From: Xenophilus sp. Marseille-Q4582
GTDB taxonomy: Bacteria; Pseudomonadota; Gammaproteobacteria; Burkholderiales; Burkholderiaceae_C
DNA length: 64,000 bases
Reading direction: 5' to 3'
Assembly (NCBI RefSeq): GCF_916700565.1
Contig: NZ_CAKAKO010000003.1
Span: 372,001 to 436,000 of the forward strand
Under the pieces are notes generated by a model. It had not been told where the DNA came from and ran no database searches. It saw nothing but the letters and a program-made list of their open reading frames with translations. Shown here in pieces: positions 1-8,885 of this stretch. How positions within the stretch are numbered: the stretch's first letter is position 1; every line of letters starts with the position of its first letter. Position numbers and translations under genes: made by a program.

Positions 1-1
1 C

Positions 2-322
2 GGCGTGTTCCAGCGCTACGCGCAGGAGTACCTTCAAGTCGCCGCGCTGGCCAAGCAGGAGAAGCTGGAGGGGTGGCAGTGGGTACAGAAGCGCTTCGAG
101 AAGCTGGGACAGCACCGCAAGCAGCCGAGCGGGCTGAACATCTGGACCTGCGAAGTCACGGGGCCGCGCAAGTCGCGCCGGCTGCACGGCTATCTGCTCG
201 CCAGCCCGGAGGCGCTGTTCCGGGAGACGCCGCCAGACAACCCATACCTGCGGCTCCTCAACGAGGCCGCAAAGCGCGAAGATTCAGCCCTTGGGGGCAA
301 GGACAACGACGATCAAGGGTAG
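2..322 (+). CDS. TraI_2-type conjugative relaxase/helicase, C-terminal fragment (cut by window edge)
   Basis: The open frame enters from the left edge of the window, so only about the last 106 codons are present. The block around WVQKRFEKLGQHRKQPSGLN and the following NIWTCEVTGPRKSRRLHGYL match, from memory, the C-terminal domain of the TraI_2 family. These proteins nick and unwind the ICE origin of transfer (MobH class). No catalytic residues are visible because the nicking domain lies outside the window. The gene points toward the ICE variable region and is followed by an inverted XRE regulator. The ICE assignment rests jointly on this fragment and on the integrase and tRNA-Gly at 19.7-21.8 kb. 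The family call is from motif memory and was not searched. Confidence 0.7.
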   Translation, partial: GVFQRYAQEYLQVAALAKQEKLEGWQWVQKRFEKLGQHRKQPSGLNIWTCEVTGPRKSRRLHGYLLASPEALFRETPPDNPYLRLLNEAAKREDSALGGKDNDDQG

Positions 323-348
323 CCGTGCGGCCGCTGCGCAGGCCGGCT

Positions 349-654
349 TCAATCCGCGGATGGGGCCGACTCTGCCAGCTTGGCTTCGGTCAGAGTCATC
401 AAGTGGGCGGAACTGCATTTCAGCGCACGGGCGATCTTGAGGATGAGGGGGAGCGTGGGGACATGCTCGCCGCGCTCGATCTTGCCCATGTGAGACCGCT
501 CGATGCCGGCCATGTGAGCCAGCGTTTCCTGAGCGATACCCTGGTTGGTTCTCTCTTCCCGCACGGCAGCCCCAAACGCGATGGCTGGTTCCGCTTCGTA
601 GGTAGTGGTGCCGGTGGGGCGGCCCCTTTGGATCGAACGCTTTGGCATTGCCAA
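349..654 (-). CDS. XRE-family transcriptional regulator
   Basis: This 101-residue protein has one Cro/C1-type helix-turn-helix spanning about residues 27-85. Recognisable segments are FGAAVREERTNQGIAQETLA, the recognition-helix region ERSHMGKIERGEHVP, and a hydrophobic helix LPLILKIARALKC. The length is normal for a single-domain XRE repressor. It stands between the relaxase end and the LysR-like gene, is transcribed away from the latter, and is typical of ICE backbone regulators. The target is unknown. The gene call is firm; the role in ICE control is inferred. Confidence 0.8.
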   Translation of the reverse strand: MAMPKRSIQRGRPTGTTTYEAEPAIAFGAAVREERTNQGIAQETLAHMAGIERSHMGKIERGEHVPTLPLILKIARALKCSSAHLMTLTEAKLAESAPSAD

Positions 655-754
655 GAGCGTCGAACACGGTCACGATTTAAACCACGTTAAACTTAACTCA
701 TTCAACGGCTTCGAGATCAGTTGCCACGAGTTCACCGCCTGGGGGGAGCTGGAC

Positions 755-1381
755 GTGGAATCGAGTGACATCACCGCCGAAATTCGCATGGCCGTCCTCG
801 GCGAATGGGTGCCTCCCCAGCTCGCCGACGTGCTCGCCCTGCAGCGTGCCGAAGAGCCGGAGACTCATGCCGTCCTGGCCGGATGGACAGATCCCGTTCG
901 AGGCGCGGAGCTGCCGGGCGACGGCTTCGATTTCGCCTTGTCTGCGGTTGCCCGGCAGTGGCCTGGCTGGGTATGCGAGCCGCTGTGGCATGACACGCTG
1001 GCGGTCGCCGTGGCCAAGCGCTCCCACCTGCTGGCCTACCGTGAAGTGCCGTGCGAGGAAGTGCTCAAGCAGCCCTTGATCTGCTCGCAGTCCACGGCCG
1101 ATGAACCATGGCGCATGACCGTGCAGCGCGTGTTCGAGAACGCGCTGCAGGAGCGGGAGCAAACGGTGGAGACATTCGATGTGGCGATAACGCTGGTTGC
1201 CGCCGGGTACGGGATCGCCATTGCGCCTGCCGCGAGACTGGCGAGCTACCTACGCCGAGGCATCGCCATGCGGCCGCTGGCCGGCGCACCAATGATCGTG
1301 ATGGCTTACCTGCTCCGCCGCAACGCTACCTTGTCGGACACCCAGGCAAGATTCGCCCGCCGCGCGCGCTTGGTGTCCTGA
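755..1381 (+). CDS. LysR-type substrate-binding domain protein without a helix-turn-helix
   Basis: The frame encodes a LysR effector-binding fold: a hydrophobic segment near DFALSAVARQWPGWVCEPLW, then DTLAVAVAKRSHLLAY, and a C-terminal block VAAGYGIAIAPAARLASYL typical of the family. No N-terminal winged helix precedes it. The frame stays open upstream to GTG 605, which overlaps the divergent XRE gene, so GTG 755 was chosen; ATG 789 is also possible. A domain alone could act as a ligand sensor, or it could be a LysR remnant. The stop at 1379-1381 lies about 50 bp before an IS insertion in a CTAG site. Confidence 0.6.
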   Translation: MESSDITAEIRMAVLGEWVPPQLADVLALQRAEEPETHAVLAGWTDPVRGAELPGDGFDFALSAVARQWPGWVCEPLWHDTLAVAVAKRSHLLAYREVPCEEVLKQPLICSQSTADEPWRMTVQRVFENALQEREQTVETFDVAITLVAAGYGIAIAPAARLASYLRRGIAMRPLAGAPMIVMAYLLRRNATLSDTQARFARRARLVS

Positions 1382-1431
1382 CAGAGGCGCGGGGATCGGG
1401 GTTTCGCCACGATCCCGCATTCCTGCTGCTA

Positions 1432-2236
1432 GGGTCTGTTAACACTACGTGCTAACATACTGCGCATGGAACTTACGCCTGCGCAATTCGCGCGTATCGA
1501 GGATTGCCTGCCGCGGCAGCGGGGCAATGTGTCGCTGGACAACCTTCAAGTGCTCAACGCGATCCTGTTCGTGGCCGAAAATGGCTGCAAGTGGCGGGCC
1601 CTGCCCAAGCGGTTCGGCAACTGGCACACGATCTACACGCGGATGAACCGGTGGGCCAAGGCCGGGGTCCTGGATCGGGTCTTCGAGCGCATGCAGGCCG
1701 AACAGCTGGTCCGGGTGCGGCTGGAGGCGGTCAGCCTGGACAGTACGATCGTCAAGGTCCACCCGGACGGCACCGGCGCACGAAAAAAAACGGCCCGCAG
1801 GCCATCGGCCGCTCCCGCGGAGGCTGGACCACCAAAATTCATATGGCTGCCGCGGATTCCCGCTGCGCGTTAGCCTTCTCGCTTTCGCCGGGCCAGGCGG
1901 GCGATGCCCCAGCCGGTCGCGCCCTGCTGCATGCCCTGCCACCCCTGCCCGCGCGCTGCCATCTGGTCATGGATCGCGCCTACGAGGGCAATGAAACCCG
2001 GCAGCTCGCGCTGGATCTGGGCCTGGATCCGGTCGTGCCCCCGCATCCGCTGCGGGCCCAGCCATGGGCGTACAACACCGAGATCTACAAGCGCCGCAAC
2101 GAAATCGAGCGCCTGTTCCGCCGTCTGAAAGGGTTCCGCCGCATCTTCAGCCGCTTCGACAAGCTCGACGTCATGTTCGCGGCCTTCATCCACTTCGCAC
2201 TGATCGTCGAATCGTTGCGATAGTGTTAACAGGCCC
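1432..2236 (+). mobile_element. IS5-family insertion sequence, copy 1 (805 bp)
   Basis: The ends are GGGTCTGTTAACACTA on the left and the complement of GGGCCTGTTAACACTA on the right, a 16-bp inverted repeat with one mismatch. The element is flanked by TA, within CTA on the left and TAG on the right, consistent with insertion into CTAG and a TA target duplication. It contains one transposase read through a frameshift. A nearly identical copy lies inverted at 18860-19664, and the two bound an 18.2-kb block. The family is inferred from the transposase type and terminal repeats; no ISfinder name is assigned. Confidence 0.9.
1466..2223 (+). CDS. IS5-family transposase, two frames joined by -1 frameshift
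   Basis: The first frame begins ATG 1466 (MELTPAQFARIEDCLP) and ends at 1873. The catalytic half is in the -1 frame to 2223, including HLVMDRAYEGNETRQL and a C-terminal RRNEIERLFRRLKGF block. The frames meet at a run of eight A at 1783-1790, a typical site for -1 frameshifting or transcript slippage. The fused product would be about 252 residues, normal for this group. The run is the same in the second copy, which favours a programmed event over random decay. Confidence 0.85.
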
Positions 2237-2238
2237 TA

Positions 2239-2570
2239 GTCCGGTGGCAGCGGCGCCAGCGGCGCGTACCTCGGCAGCAACAGCAGCAATTTCGCCCATT
2301 TCCTGGGCGGCTGGTTCGCGCACAACACCCGGGTGAGCCGCAATCTGGCGCCCGAAATCGCCGGCCTGACGGCGCGCTACGCCAGTCCCGCCAGCGCCGC
2401 CGGTGTTGCCGTCGTCCCGCAATTTTCGAGCGGCTGCGCCAGCTCCTCCCACTTCGATGCCGCCGGCCGCGCCGCGATCAACCTTGCCGGGACCAGCGGC
2501 TGCGGTTCGCCGCCCACCCGGCGTCCGGCAGCTACCTGTTCCTCAGCGCCAGCACCCCGCCAGTGCTGCG
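2239..2570. other. Gene-remnant region, no intact gene recognised
   Basis: Immediately right of the first IS copy, one plus-strand frame reads GAYLGSNSSNFAHFLGGWF before it decays and other frames take over. No start, ribosome binding site or family match was found. It looks like the tail of an unidentified gene abutting the gyrA fragment, probably produced by deletion when the block was assembled. Confidence 0.4.
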
Positions 2571-2798
2571 CTCTCCGACCACCACGATGTGCTGCTGATC
2601 TCCGATGGCGGCACGCTGGTACGCACGCCGGCGGCGCACATCGCCCAGGTCGGCCGCAACACGCAGGGCGTGACCCTGATGCGCGTGCAGGCCGGCGAGA
2701 AGCTGCAGGCGATCGAGCGGCTGGATGTCTCGCTGGACGACGCCGATGCCGAATCAATTACGAGCGTCGACGCGGACAGCAGGGGCGAACAGTCGTAG
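2571..2798 (+). pseudogene. gyrA 3' fragment (DNA gyrase subunit A C-terminal end)
   Basis: About 75 codons encode the last blade of the GyrA C-terminal beta-pinwheel: DVLLISDGGTLVRTPAAHIA, QVGRNTQGVTLMRV and KLQAIERLD, followed by an acidic tail and a stop. The rest of gyrA is absent and the sequence upstream is unrelated. The wording resembles Xanthomonadaceae GyrA, from memory. It is followed by a stem-loop at 2862-2885 that could be the original gyrA terminator. This is a non-functional passenger marking the donor chromosome. Confidence 0.75.
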
Positions 2799-2861
2799 CC
2801 TGCGCGGGCGGGGTCGGCAGTAACAATACCGGCATCGTCCCCGCCATCAAACGCGCTTACC

Positions 2862-2885
2862 TCTGGGCACCTTCGGGTGCCCAGA
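2862..2885 (+). terminator. Stem-loop downstream of gyrA fragment
   Basis: Ten perfectly paired bases (TCTGGGCACC with GGTGCCCAGA) close a TTCG tetraloop, followed by TCATTT rather than a strong T run. It lies 64 bp after the gyrA stop. Probably a transcription terminator carried along with the gyrA end. Confidence 0.6.
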
Positions 2886-2944
2886 TCATTTGCGGGCCGC
2901 GAAAAGCCGTCCGGACAGCCATATAGATCTCAAATCGAATTCAA

Positions 2945-2958
2945 ATATCAGATGATAT
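2945..2958. promoter_or_regulatory. Dyad operator candidate upstream of oleate hydratase
   Basis: ATATCA and TGATAT flank a 2-bp centre in an A/T-rich stretch about 70 bp before the ohyA start. Such a dyad fits a TetR-family operator, and the truncated TetR gene at 5799 is the natural candidate ligand-binding repressor. Binding is inferred only. Confidence 0.4.
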
Positions 2959-3024
2959 ACATTGCCGTGGGAGTGACCTTTCGCTAGATCGATGACCTTG
3001 AACTTCCCCGACTGGAGTCCGTAC

Positions 3025-4806
3025 ATGTATTACAGCAGTGGCAATTACGAAGCCTTCGCCCGCCCGCGCAAGCCAGACGGGGTCGACGGCAAATCCGCAT
3101 GGTTCGTCGGCTCCGGCCTGGCCTCGCTGGCCGGCGCCGCCTTCCTGATCCGCGATGGCCAGATGCCGGGCGAGCGCATCACCATCCTGGAACGCATCGA
3201 CGTGCCGGGCGGCGCACTGGATGGACTTGAGAAGCCGGACAAGGGCTTCGTGATCCGCGGCGGCCGCGAGATGGAGAACCATTTCGAATGCCTGTGGGAT
3301 CTGTTCCGCAGCATTCCGTCGCTGGAAGTCGAGGGGGCCAGCGTGCTCGACGAGTTCTACTGGCTGAACAAGGACGACCCCAATTTCTCCCTGCAGCGCG
3401 CCACCATCGAACAGGGCAAGCCTGCGCCCGACATGGGCAAGTTCACGCTCAGCAAGGCCGCGCAGAAGGACATGCTCAAGGTCTTCATGGCCACGCGCGA
3501 GGAGATGGAGAACAAGCGCATCAACGAGGTGTTCGGTGAGGACTTCCTCGCCAGCAACTTCTGGATGTACTGGCGCACCATGTTCGCGTTCGAAGAGTGG
3601 CATTCGGCGCTGGAAATGAAGCTCTATCTGCACCGCTTCATCCACCACATCGGCGGTCTGGCGGATCTTTCCGCGTTGAAGTTCACCCGCTTCAACCAGT
3701 ACGAATCGCTGGTGCTGCCATTGGTGAAGTGGTTGAAGGACCAGGGCGTGGTGTTCCAGTACTGCACCGAGGTGACAGATGTCGATTTCGACATCGATGC
3801 CACCAACGGACGCAAGCAGGCCACGCGCATCCACTGGAACCGCGACGGCCAGCCCGGTGGCATGGCACTCGGCCCCGATGACCTGTTGTTCATGACCATC
3901 GGCTCGCTGGTGGAAAACAGCAACGAGGGCGACCACAAGACCGCGGCGCTGCTGGACGAAGGCCCGGCACCGGCTTGGGATCTGTGGCGGCGCATCGCGG
4001 CCAAGGATCCGTCGTTCGGGCGGCCCGACGTGTTCGGCACGCACATTCCGGAGACCAAATGGGAATCCGCCACCATCACCACGCTGGACGCGCGCATCCC
4101 GAAGTACATCGAGAAGATCGCCAAGCGCGACCCGTTCAGCGGCAAGGTGGTGACCGGCGGGATTGTCACCGCCAAGGATTCCAGCTGGCTGCTGAGCTGG
4201 ACGGTGAACCGCCAGCCGCACTTCAAGAAGCAGCCCAAGGACCAGGTCGTGATCTGGTTCTATGGCCTGTTCGCGGACGTGCCGGGGGATTACGTCAAGA
4301 AGCCGATGCAGGACTGCACCGGCGAGGAAATCACCCAGGAATGGCTGTATCACATGGGTGTGCCGGTTGAGGACATCGCGGAGCTTGCAGCCACGGGAGC
4401 CAACACCGTGCCGGTGATGATGCCGTACATCACCGCCTTCTTCATGCCGCGTCAAGCCGGTGATCGCCCTGACGTGGTGCCAGCGGGCGCTGTGAACTTC
4501 GCATTCATCGGCCAGTTCGCGGAGTCGAAGCAACGCGATTGTATCTTCACCACCGAGTACTCGGTGCGCACGCCGATGGAAGCGGTCTACACGCTGTTGG
4601 GCATTGAACGCGGCGTGCCGGAAGTGTTCAATTCCACCTACGACATCCGCACCCTGCTGGATGCACTGCACCAGCTGCGCGATGGCGAAGAATTGGCGTT
4701 GCCGGGCCCGTCGTTCCTGCGCGACCGCGTGTTGGCCAGGCTCGACCGCACCGAGATCGGTGCATTGCTCCACGACGCCGGCCTGCTGGCCGGGGAGGAC
4801 GCATGA
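3025..4806 (+). CDS. ohyA: Oleate hydratase (MCRA family flavoprotein)
   Basis: The protein adds water across the cis-9 double bond of oleate and related fatty acids to give 10-hydroxy acids, with FAD as cofactor. ATG 3025 (MYYSSGNYEAFARPRKP) was chosen because GGAG lies 7 bp upstream; ATG 2992 is an alternative. The product is about 593 residues, the usual size. An N-terminal Rossmann block AWFVGSGLASLAGAAFLIRD and the family signature RGGREMENHFECLWDLF are intact, as are QRDCIFTTEYSVRTPMEAVY near the C-terminus. Its stop overlaps the next gene by ATGA, so the two are cotranslated. The sequence resembles Stenotrophomonas homologues from memory. Confidence 0.93.
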   Translation: MYYSSGNYEAFARPRKPDGVDGKSAWFVGSGLASLAGAAFLIRDGQMPGERITILERIDVPGGALDGLEKPDKGFVIRGGREMENHFECLWDLFRSIPSLEVEGASVLDEFYWLNKDDPNFSLQRATIEQGKPAPDMGKFTLSKAAQKDMLKVFMATREEMENKRINEVFGEDFLASNFWMYWRTMFAFEEWHSALEMKLYLHRFIHHIGGLADLSALKFTRFNQYESLVLPLVKWLKDQGVVFQYCTEVTDVDFDIDATNGRKQATRIHWNRDGQPGGMALGPDDLLFMTIGSLVENSNEGDHKTAALLDEGPAPAWDLWRRIAAKDPSFGRPDVFGTHIPETKWESATITTLDARIPKYIEKIAKRDPFSGKVVTGGIVTAKDSSWLLSWTVNRQPHFKKQPKDQVVIWFYGLFADVPGDYVKKPMQDCTGEEITQEWLYHMGVPVEDIAELAATGANTVPVMMPYITAFFMPRQAGDRPDVVPAGAVNFAFIGQFAESKQRDCIFTTEYSVRTPMEAVYTLLGIERGVPEVFNSTYDIRTLLDALHQLRDGEELALPGPSFLRDRVLARLDRTEIGALLHDAGLLAGEDA

Positions 4807-5690
4807 ACATGACACAGGACACCACAAAGACCGTCGCCTCGCCCTCCGGCCTGCAGCGGGTGACCGTGCTGGGCACTGGCGTGCTCGGCGCGCAGATCGC
4901 CTTCCAGTGCGCCTTTCACGGCAAGAGCGTCACGGCGTACGACATTGACGCAGCAGCGCTGGAGCGTGCCCGCGACGCCCTGACGCGATTGGCTCAGACA
5001 TATGCCGCCGACCTGCCGGGGACGACGCCCGAGGCGACCACCAGGGTCGCGGCGGCCATCGCACTGAGCAGCGACCTTGCGCAGGCCGTGCGCGACGCGG
5101 ACCTGGTAATTGAAGCGGTGCCGGAGAAGATGGAACTCAAGCGCTCAGTCTATGCCGAACTCGCCAGGCTGGCGCGCGAAGGCACCATCTTCGCCACCAA
5201 CTCCTCCACGCTGCTGCCCAGTGCATTCGCGGATGCGACGGGCCGACCGGAGAAGTTCCTGGCGTTGCATTTCGCCAATCACATCTGGCGCCAGAACACA
5301 GCGGAAGTGATGGGTACGCCGCAGACCGATCCTGAGGTGTTCGAGCAGGTGGCGCGCTTCGCTGCGGAAATCGGCATGGAACCGATCCGACTGCACAAGG
5401 AGCAGCCGGGTTACGTGCTGAATTCGCTGCTGGTGCCGTTGCTCAACGCGGCCGCCGCCTTGTTGTTGAAAGGTGTGGCGAGTCCGGAGGACATCGACAA
5501 GACCTGGCGAATCGGGACCGGCGCCAAGCTGGGGCCGTTCCAGATCTACGACATTGTCGGCCTGCGCACGGCGTACAACATCGCAAGCGCAAATCCCGCA
5601 ACGCAGGGCTGGGCCGAATATCTCAAGGTGAACTACATCGACAAGGGTCGCCTGGGCGCCGGTGCGGGGGGTGGCTTCTACGATGATTGA
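4803..5690 (+). CDS. 3-hydroxyacyl-CoA dehydrogenase
   Basis: This NAD-dependent enzyme of 295 residues has the N-terminal dinucleotide-binding motif VTVLGTGVLGAQIA at about residues 20-33, the acidic residue of YDID, the conserved ATNSSTLLPSA loop, catalytic-region LHFANHIW, and a C-terminal helical domain beginning near GYVLNSLLVPLLNAAA. Family members oxidise 3-hydroxyacyl-CoA to 3-ketoacyl-CoA. The ATGA overlap with oleate hydratase indicates one operon; a joint role in processing hydroxylated fatty acids is inferred. Substrate chain length cannot be read from the sequence. Confidence 0.9.
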   Translation: MNMTQDTTKTVASPSGLQRVTVLGTGVLGAQIAFQCAFHGKSVTAYDIDAAALERARDALTRLAQTYAADLPGTTPEATTRVAAAIALSSDLAQAVRDADLVIEAVPEKMELKRSVYAELARLAREGTIFATNSSTLLPSAFADATGRPEKFLALHFANHIWRQNTAEVMGTPQTDPEVFEQVARFAAEIGMEPIRLHKEQPGYVLNSLLVPLLNAAAALLLKGVASPEDIDKTWRIGTGAKLGPFQIYDIVGLRTAYNIASANPATQGWAEYLKVNYIDKGRLGAGAGGGFYDD

Positions 5691-5798
5691 CGCCATGTCC
5701 GCCGCCCGTGCGTGCTCCGTCGGGAACGGTCACCGCACGCTGACGGCGTCCTGTGCAAGGCGGTGGCATACTGCCGCCCCGTCGCGCCGGAGCCGGCC

Positions 5799-6161
5799 GT
5801 GAGCCAAGCCCAACGCCACGCACGTCCGCTCAGCCGCAGTGAATCGCAGGCCCGCACGCGCGCGGCGCTGCTGGATGCCGCCGAGGCGCTGATCGTGGAG
5901 CACTCGATCCCGGCGCTGTCGCTGCGCGCCGTCTGCACGCGTGCCGGCTATACGCAGGGGGCCTTCTACTCCAACTTCGCCGATCGCGAGGAGCTGCTGC
6001 TGGAGGTGATGGAGCGCAACCTCGAACAGAAGGCCGCCAGCCTGGAGCAGATGCTGGCGACTTGCGGCGACGCGGGTCTCGACGGCACCCTGGCGTGCAT
6101 CCTGGATTGGCTGGACACCATCCACCATCGGGGCGAATGGGCGCGCATCGCCATGGAGCTG
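5799..6161 (+). pseudogene. TetR-family regulator truncated by IS91-family element
   Basis: From GTG 5799 the frame gives a normal TetR DNA-binding domain: TRAALLDAAEALIVEHSI, then LSLRAVCTRAGYTQGAFYSN and FADREELLLEVMERN. The ligand-binding domain breaks after ARIAMEL, where the common IS91 end GGGTATAGG begins. The frame then runs on into IS sequence to 6455. Roughly 120 native codons remain, which would keep the helix-turn-helix but lose most of the ligand pocket. It follows the ohyA operon in the same direction and is likely its former local regulator. Confidence 0.8.
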
Positions 6162-6415
6162 GGGTATAGGAAGTTCAACCGCCTTTTGGCGAGTCTGGCG
6201 GGTAGGAAGCGGCCGCGCAAGCGCCGCTTTGGGCACAGATCGGGCACAGATCGGGGGTTCATGCGTGGGTTTTCGACATCGCGGGGCCACGCAGCGGCTC
6301 AGTGCGTAGCCATTTCTCACCGAATCCCGGCACAGGGCCGAGCGCAGCCCTGCGGGGTCGTGGCCGCATCGGATCGGACTCTGGCTTGGCTGCCGGCTGT
6401 GTGGCCGGCGCCTCA

Positions 6416-6906
6416 TCACGCGGCGGGCGGCGGGGCGCGCGCTGCGGGCCGGTAGTGCGCTTGCTCCAGCGCGCCGTGCTTCTCGAAGTGGGCGAGGATG
6501 GCGCGGATGGCGGTGGGTTCCTCGATGCTGGCGACGATCCGTACCGCGCCGCCGCAGTGGGCGCAGGTGGTGATGTCGATGGAAAAGACCCGCTTGAGCC
6601 GTTGCGCCCAGCTCATCGCACGGCGCTTCTGCTCGGGGCTGCGCGGCTCGTCGTGGGCGCTTGCGTCAACCGGCGCCGCATCGCCCGCAGGCCGCCTGCC
6701 GCGCCCCGAGGGCGTCAGCTGCGCGCGCAGGTTTGCATTCGGGGCGAATACGCCGTGGAAGCGGGTGAGATGCGCGCGAGGTGGCGGGACCAGTGCCGCC
6801 AGCTTGGCGATGAAGTCCACCGCATCCCATTCGACATGCGTGGTGCCATTGCGCCACGGCGTCTTGAGCTGGTAACGCACCCTACCCTGCGGTGAGATCG
6901 ACAGCC
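6416..6906 (-). pseudogene. IS91-family transposase, C-terminal piece (copy A)
   Basis: The frame matches the last 160 or so residues of the intact transposase at 13424-14956, with a C-terminal CAHCGGAVRIVASIEEPTAI block and an Ala/Pro-rich tail. It is cut by the IS66 insertion on its N-terminal side; the adjoining middle section, with the tyrosine region LEKLCRYITRPAIS, lies at 11363-11681. Confidence 0.85.
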
Positions 6907-6914
6907 GCTGCTCG
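6907..6914. repeat. 8-bp target duplication of the IS66 insertion (left)
   Basis: GCTGCTCG directly precedes the IS66 left end at 6915 and recurs directly after the right end at 11355-11362. Eight bases is the known IS66 duplication length. The uninterrupted IS91 copy B has this octamer once. Confidence 0.9.
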
Positions 6915-6967
6915 GTATCCGTCCGGCAAAGTCATCTTGACCGCCTGCACGATGCCGTCGTCGCCCC

Positions 6968-8551
6968 TCAGATGGCCGGCGACCAACGATGCGGTAGCAG
7001 TTCTTCGATACGGCTGGCCGGATGGGTTGGCAAGCGCTCAAGCACGTCCTTGAGGTACGCGTAAGGCTCGTGCCCATTGATGCGTGCTGAGTGCAGCAGA
7101 CTCATGATGGCCGCAGCCCGTTTGCCTGCACGCAGGCTACCGGCGAACAGCCAGTTCGCTCGTCCGAGGGCAATCGGCCTGATGTGGTTCTCCACCCAGT
7201 TGTTGGAGATCGGTACGTCAGCGTCATCGACGAAACGGGTGAGCTCTCTCCAGCGCTTGAGGCTGTAGTCGATGGCCTTCATCGTCGCCGATCCAGGCGG
7301 CACCAGTTGCCGTTGAGCCAGCAGCCAACGATGGAAGACAGCCAGTACCCGCCGTGACTTGCGCTGGCGTATCCGTCGTCGCTCATCGCTGGGCAGTTCC
7401 TCGATCTCGCGCTCGATCCTGAACAGGCTCTGGTGATAGAGCAGTGCCTTGCGGCCCACCTCGCTACCGTGGTTGGCCCACAGATCGTTGAACTTTCGCC
7501 TGGCGTGCGCCATGCACTGCGCCGAGGTCACGCCCTTGGTCGTGGTGGCGGTGTAGCCGCTGAAGCCATCGGTTACCAACGTGCCCTGCCACGCGCGGGG
7601 CGTGTCCAGCTTGAGAAACTCGCGCACGTTCTCGCCGCTGCGCGTCTCGCAGAACTCGAACACCACGGCCTTCGTCGGGTTGGCGCTGGTCGTGCAGTAC
7701 GACCAGATGTAGGCCCTGTGTGTCTTGCCGTCGCTCAGGTGCTTGGGCTTGAGCATCGCCACCGGCGTCTCGTCGGCGTGCAGCACCACATGGCGGCGCA
7801 GTTCGTCGGCCAGCGCCTGCACCAGTGGCTGCAGTTGTGCGCCGCACTCGCCCACCCACTGCGCCAGGGTCGAGCGTGCGATCAAGTGGCCGGCGCGCTC
7901 GAAGATATGTTCCTGCCGGTACAGCGGAAGGTGGTCCATGAACTTGGCCACCAGCAGGTGTGCCAGCAAACCAGCCGTCGGGATCCCCTTGTCGATGACG
8001 TGCGGCGGGACTGGCGCCTGCACCAACTTCTGGCAGCAGCGGCATGCCCACTTGCCGCGCACATGGCGCTCCACAGTAAACACGCCCGGTTGGTAGTCCA
8101 GCTTCTCGGCCACGTCCTGGCCGATGCGCTGCATGGGTTGGCCACAGCCGCAGCGGGTGTCGGCCGGCTCGTGCGCTACATCCCGGCGCGGCAGGTTTGG
8201 CGGCAGCGGGGCACGCTTGGGTGCCTTCTTCTCGGCCTTGTCCTTGCCCTGGCCACGCTCGTGATCGAGCTCCCGGTCGAGTTCGGCCAGATCAGTCTCC
8301 AGCGTCTCCTCCAGCAGGCTCTTCTGCTCGGGTGCCAGGGTGCTGGCAAAACGCTCGCTGGTCGCCGCGAACTTCAGCCGCTTGAGAACCGCCATCTCGT
8401 GCGTGAGCTTGTCGATCAGGGCCTGCTTGAACGCAGCTTCTTGCTCGCGCTGCGCGATCAGGGCATCCTTGGCGCGGATCTGCTCGAGCAGCGACAGCAT
8501 CACCTGCCGCGTCTGCGGATCCAGGGCGTGCAGTTGCTGTGCGCTGATCAT
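6968..8551 (-). CDS. tnpC: IS66-family transposase TnpC (first copy)
   Basis: This 527-residue DDE transposase has a coiled N-terminal region (LLEQIRAKDALIAQREQEAA), a zinc-binding block around CGCGQPMQRIG and CRCCQKLV, the DDE core beginning at HVVLHADETPVAML, and IS66-typical C-terminal NNWVENHIRPIALGR. It is essentially identical to the copy at 8886-10469. Because its own tnpA is missing, movement would depend on TnpA and TnpB from the neighbouring complete copy. Confidence 0.93.
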   Translation of the reverse strand: MISAQQLHALDPQTRQVMLSLLEQIRAKDALIAQREQEAAFKQALIDKLTHEMAVLKRLKFAATSERFASTLAPEQKSLLEETLETDLAELDRELDHERGQGKDKAEKKAPKRAPLPPNLPRRDVAHEPADTRCGCGQPMQRIGQDVAEKLDYQPGVFTVERHVRGKWACRCCQKLVQAPVPPHVIDKGIPTAGLLAHLLVAKFMDHLPLYRQEHIFERAGHLIARSTLAQWVGECGAQLQPLVQALADELRRHVVLHADETPVAMLKPKHLSDGKTHRAYIWSYCTTSANPTKAVVFEFCETRSGENVREFLKLDTPRAWQGTLVTDGFSGYTATTTKGVTSAQCMAHARRKFNDLWANHGSEVGRKALLYHQSLFRIEREIEELPSDERRRIRQRKSRRVLAVFHRWLLAQRQLVPPGSATMKAIDYSLKRWRELTRFVDDADVPISNNWVENHIRPIALGRANWLFAGSLRAGKRAAAIMSLLHSARINGHEPYAYLKDVLERLPTHPASRIEELLPHRWSPAI

Positions 8552-8617
8552 GGGTGGCTATCGTGCCGCGCTCCAGCGTTGCACGCATCGGTACATCCGG
8601 CAATTGCCAGTGACCGA

Positions 8618-8832
8618 TCAAATCACCCGGATGATCCCTGCATCGCCCAGCCGTTGCCACGGCAAGCCCAACACCAACGCGTCAAACTGCGTGCGAGATA
8701 GCGGTAGTGTGCTGACCACATCGTTGGCCCAGGCGAATTTGCCGATGTTCAGGCGCCGTGCTGCCAGCCACACCCCGATGCCGTCGTGCACCAGCACCTT
8801 CATGCGATTGGCTCGCCGGTTGGCGAACAGGT
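8618..8832 (-). pseudogene. IS66 TnpB fragment
   Basis: The frame reads FANRRANRMKVLVHDGIGVW through to the TnpB stop, identical to the C-terminal part of the intact tnpB at 10536-10868. The first roughly 40 residues are absent because the terminus of the complete IS66 copy abuts at 8833. Confidence 0.85.
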
Positions 8833-8885
8833 GTATCCGTCCGGCAAAGTCATCTTGACCGCCTGCACGATGCCGTCGTCGCCCC

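Larger units (their letters stand above)
6915..8832 (-). mobile_element. IS66-family element, truncated tandem copy
   Basis: It begins with the terminal sequence GTATCCGTCCGGCAAAGTCA, carries an entire tnpC and the distal two-thirds of tnpB, then stops at AACAGGT, where the left end of a complete copy starts at 8833. The 1,918 bp match 8833-10750 almost perfectly; one difference seen is G at 7439 against A at 9357. It has no right end or tnpA. Confidence 0.9.

Noticed and set aside
2941..4827. A 628-codon minus-strand frame opposite oleate hydratase.
   Set aside because: No family features; ohyA on the plus strand is full length with a proper ribosome binding site.
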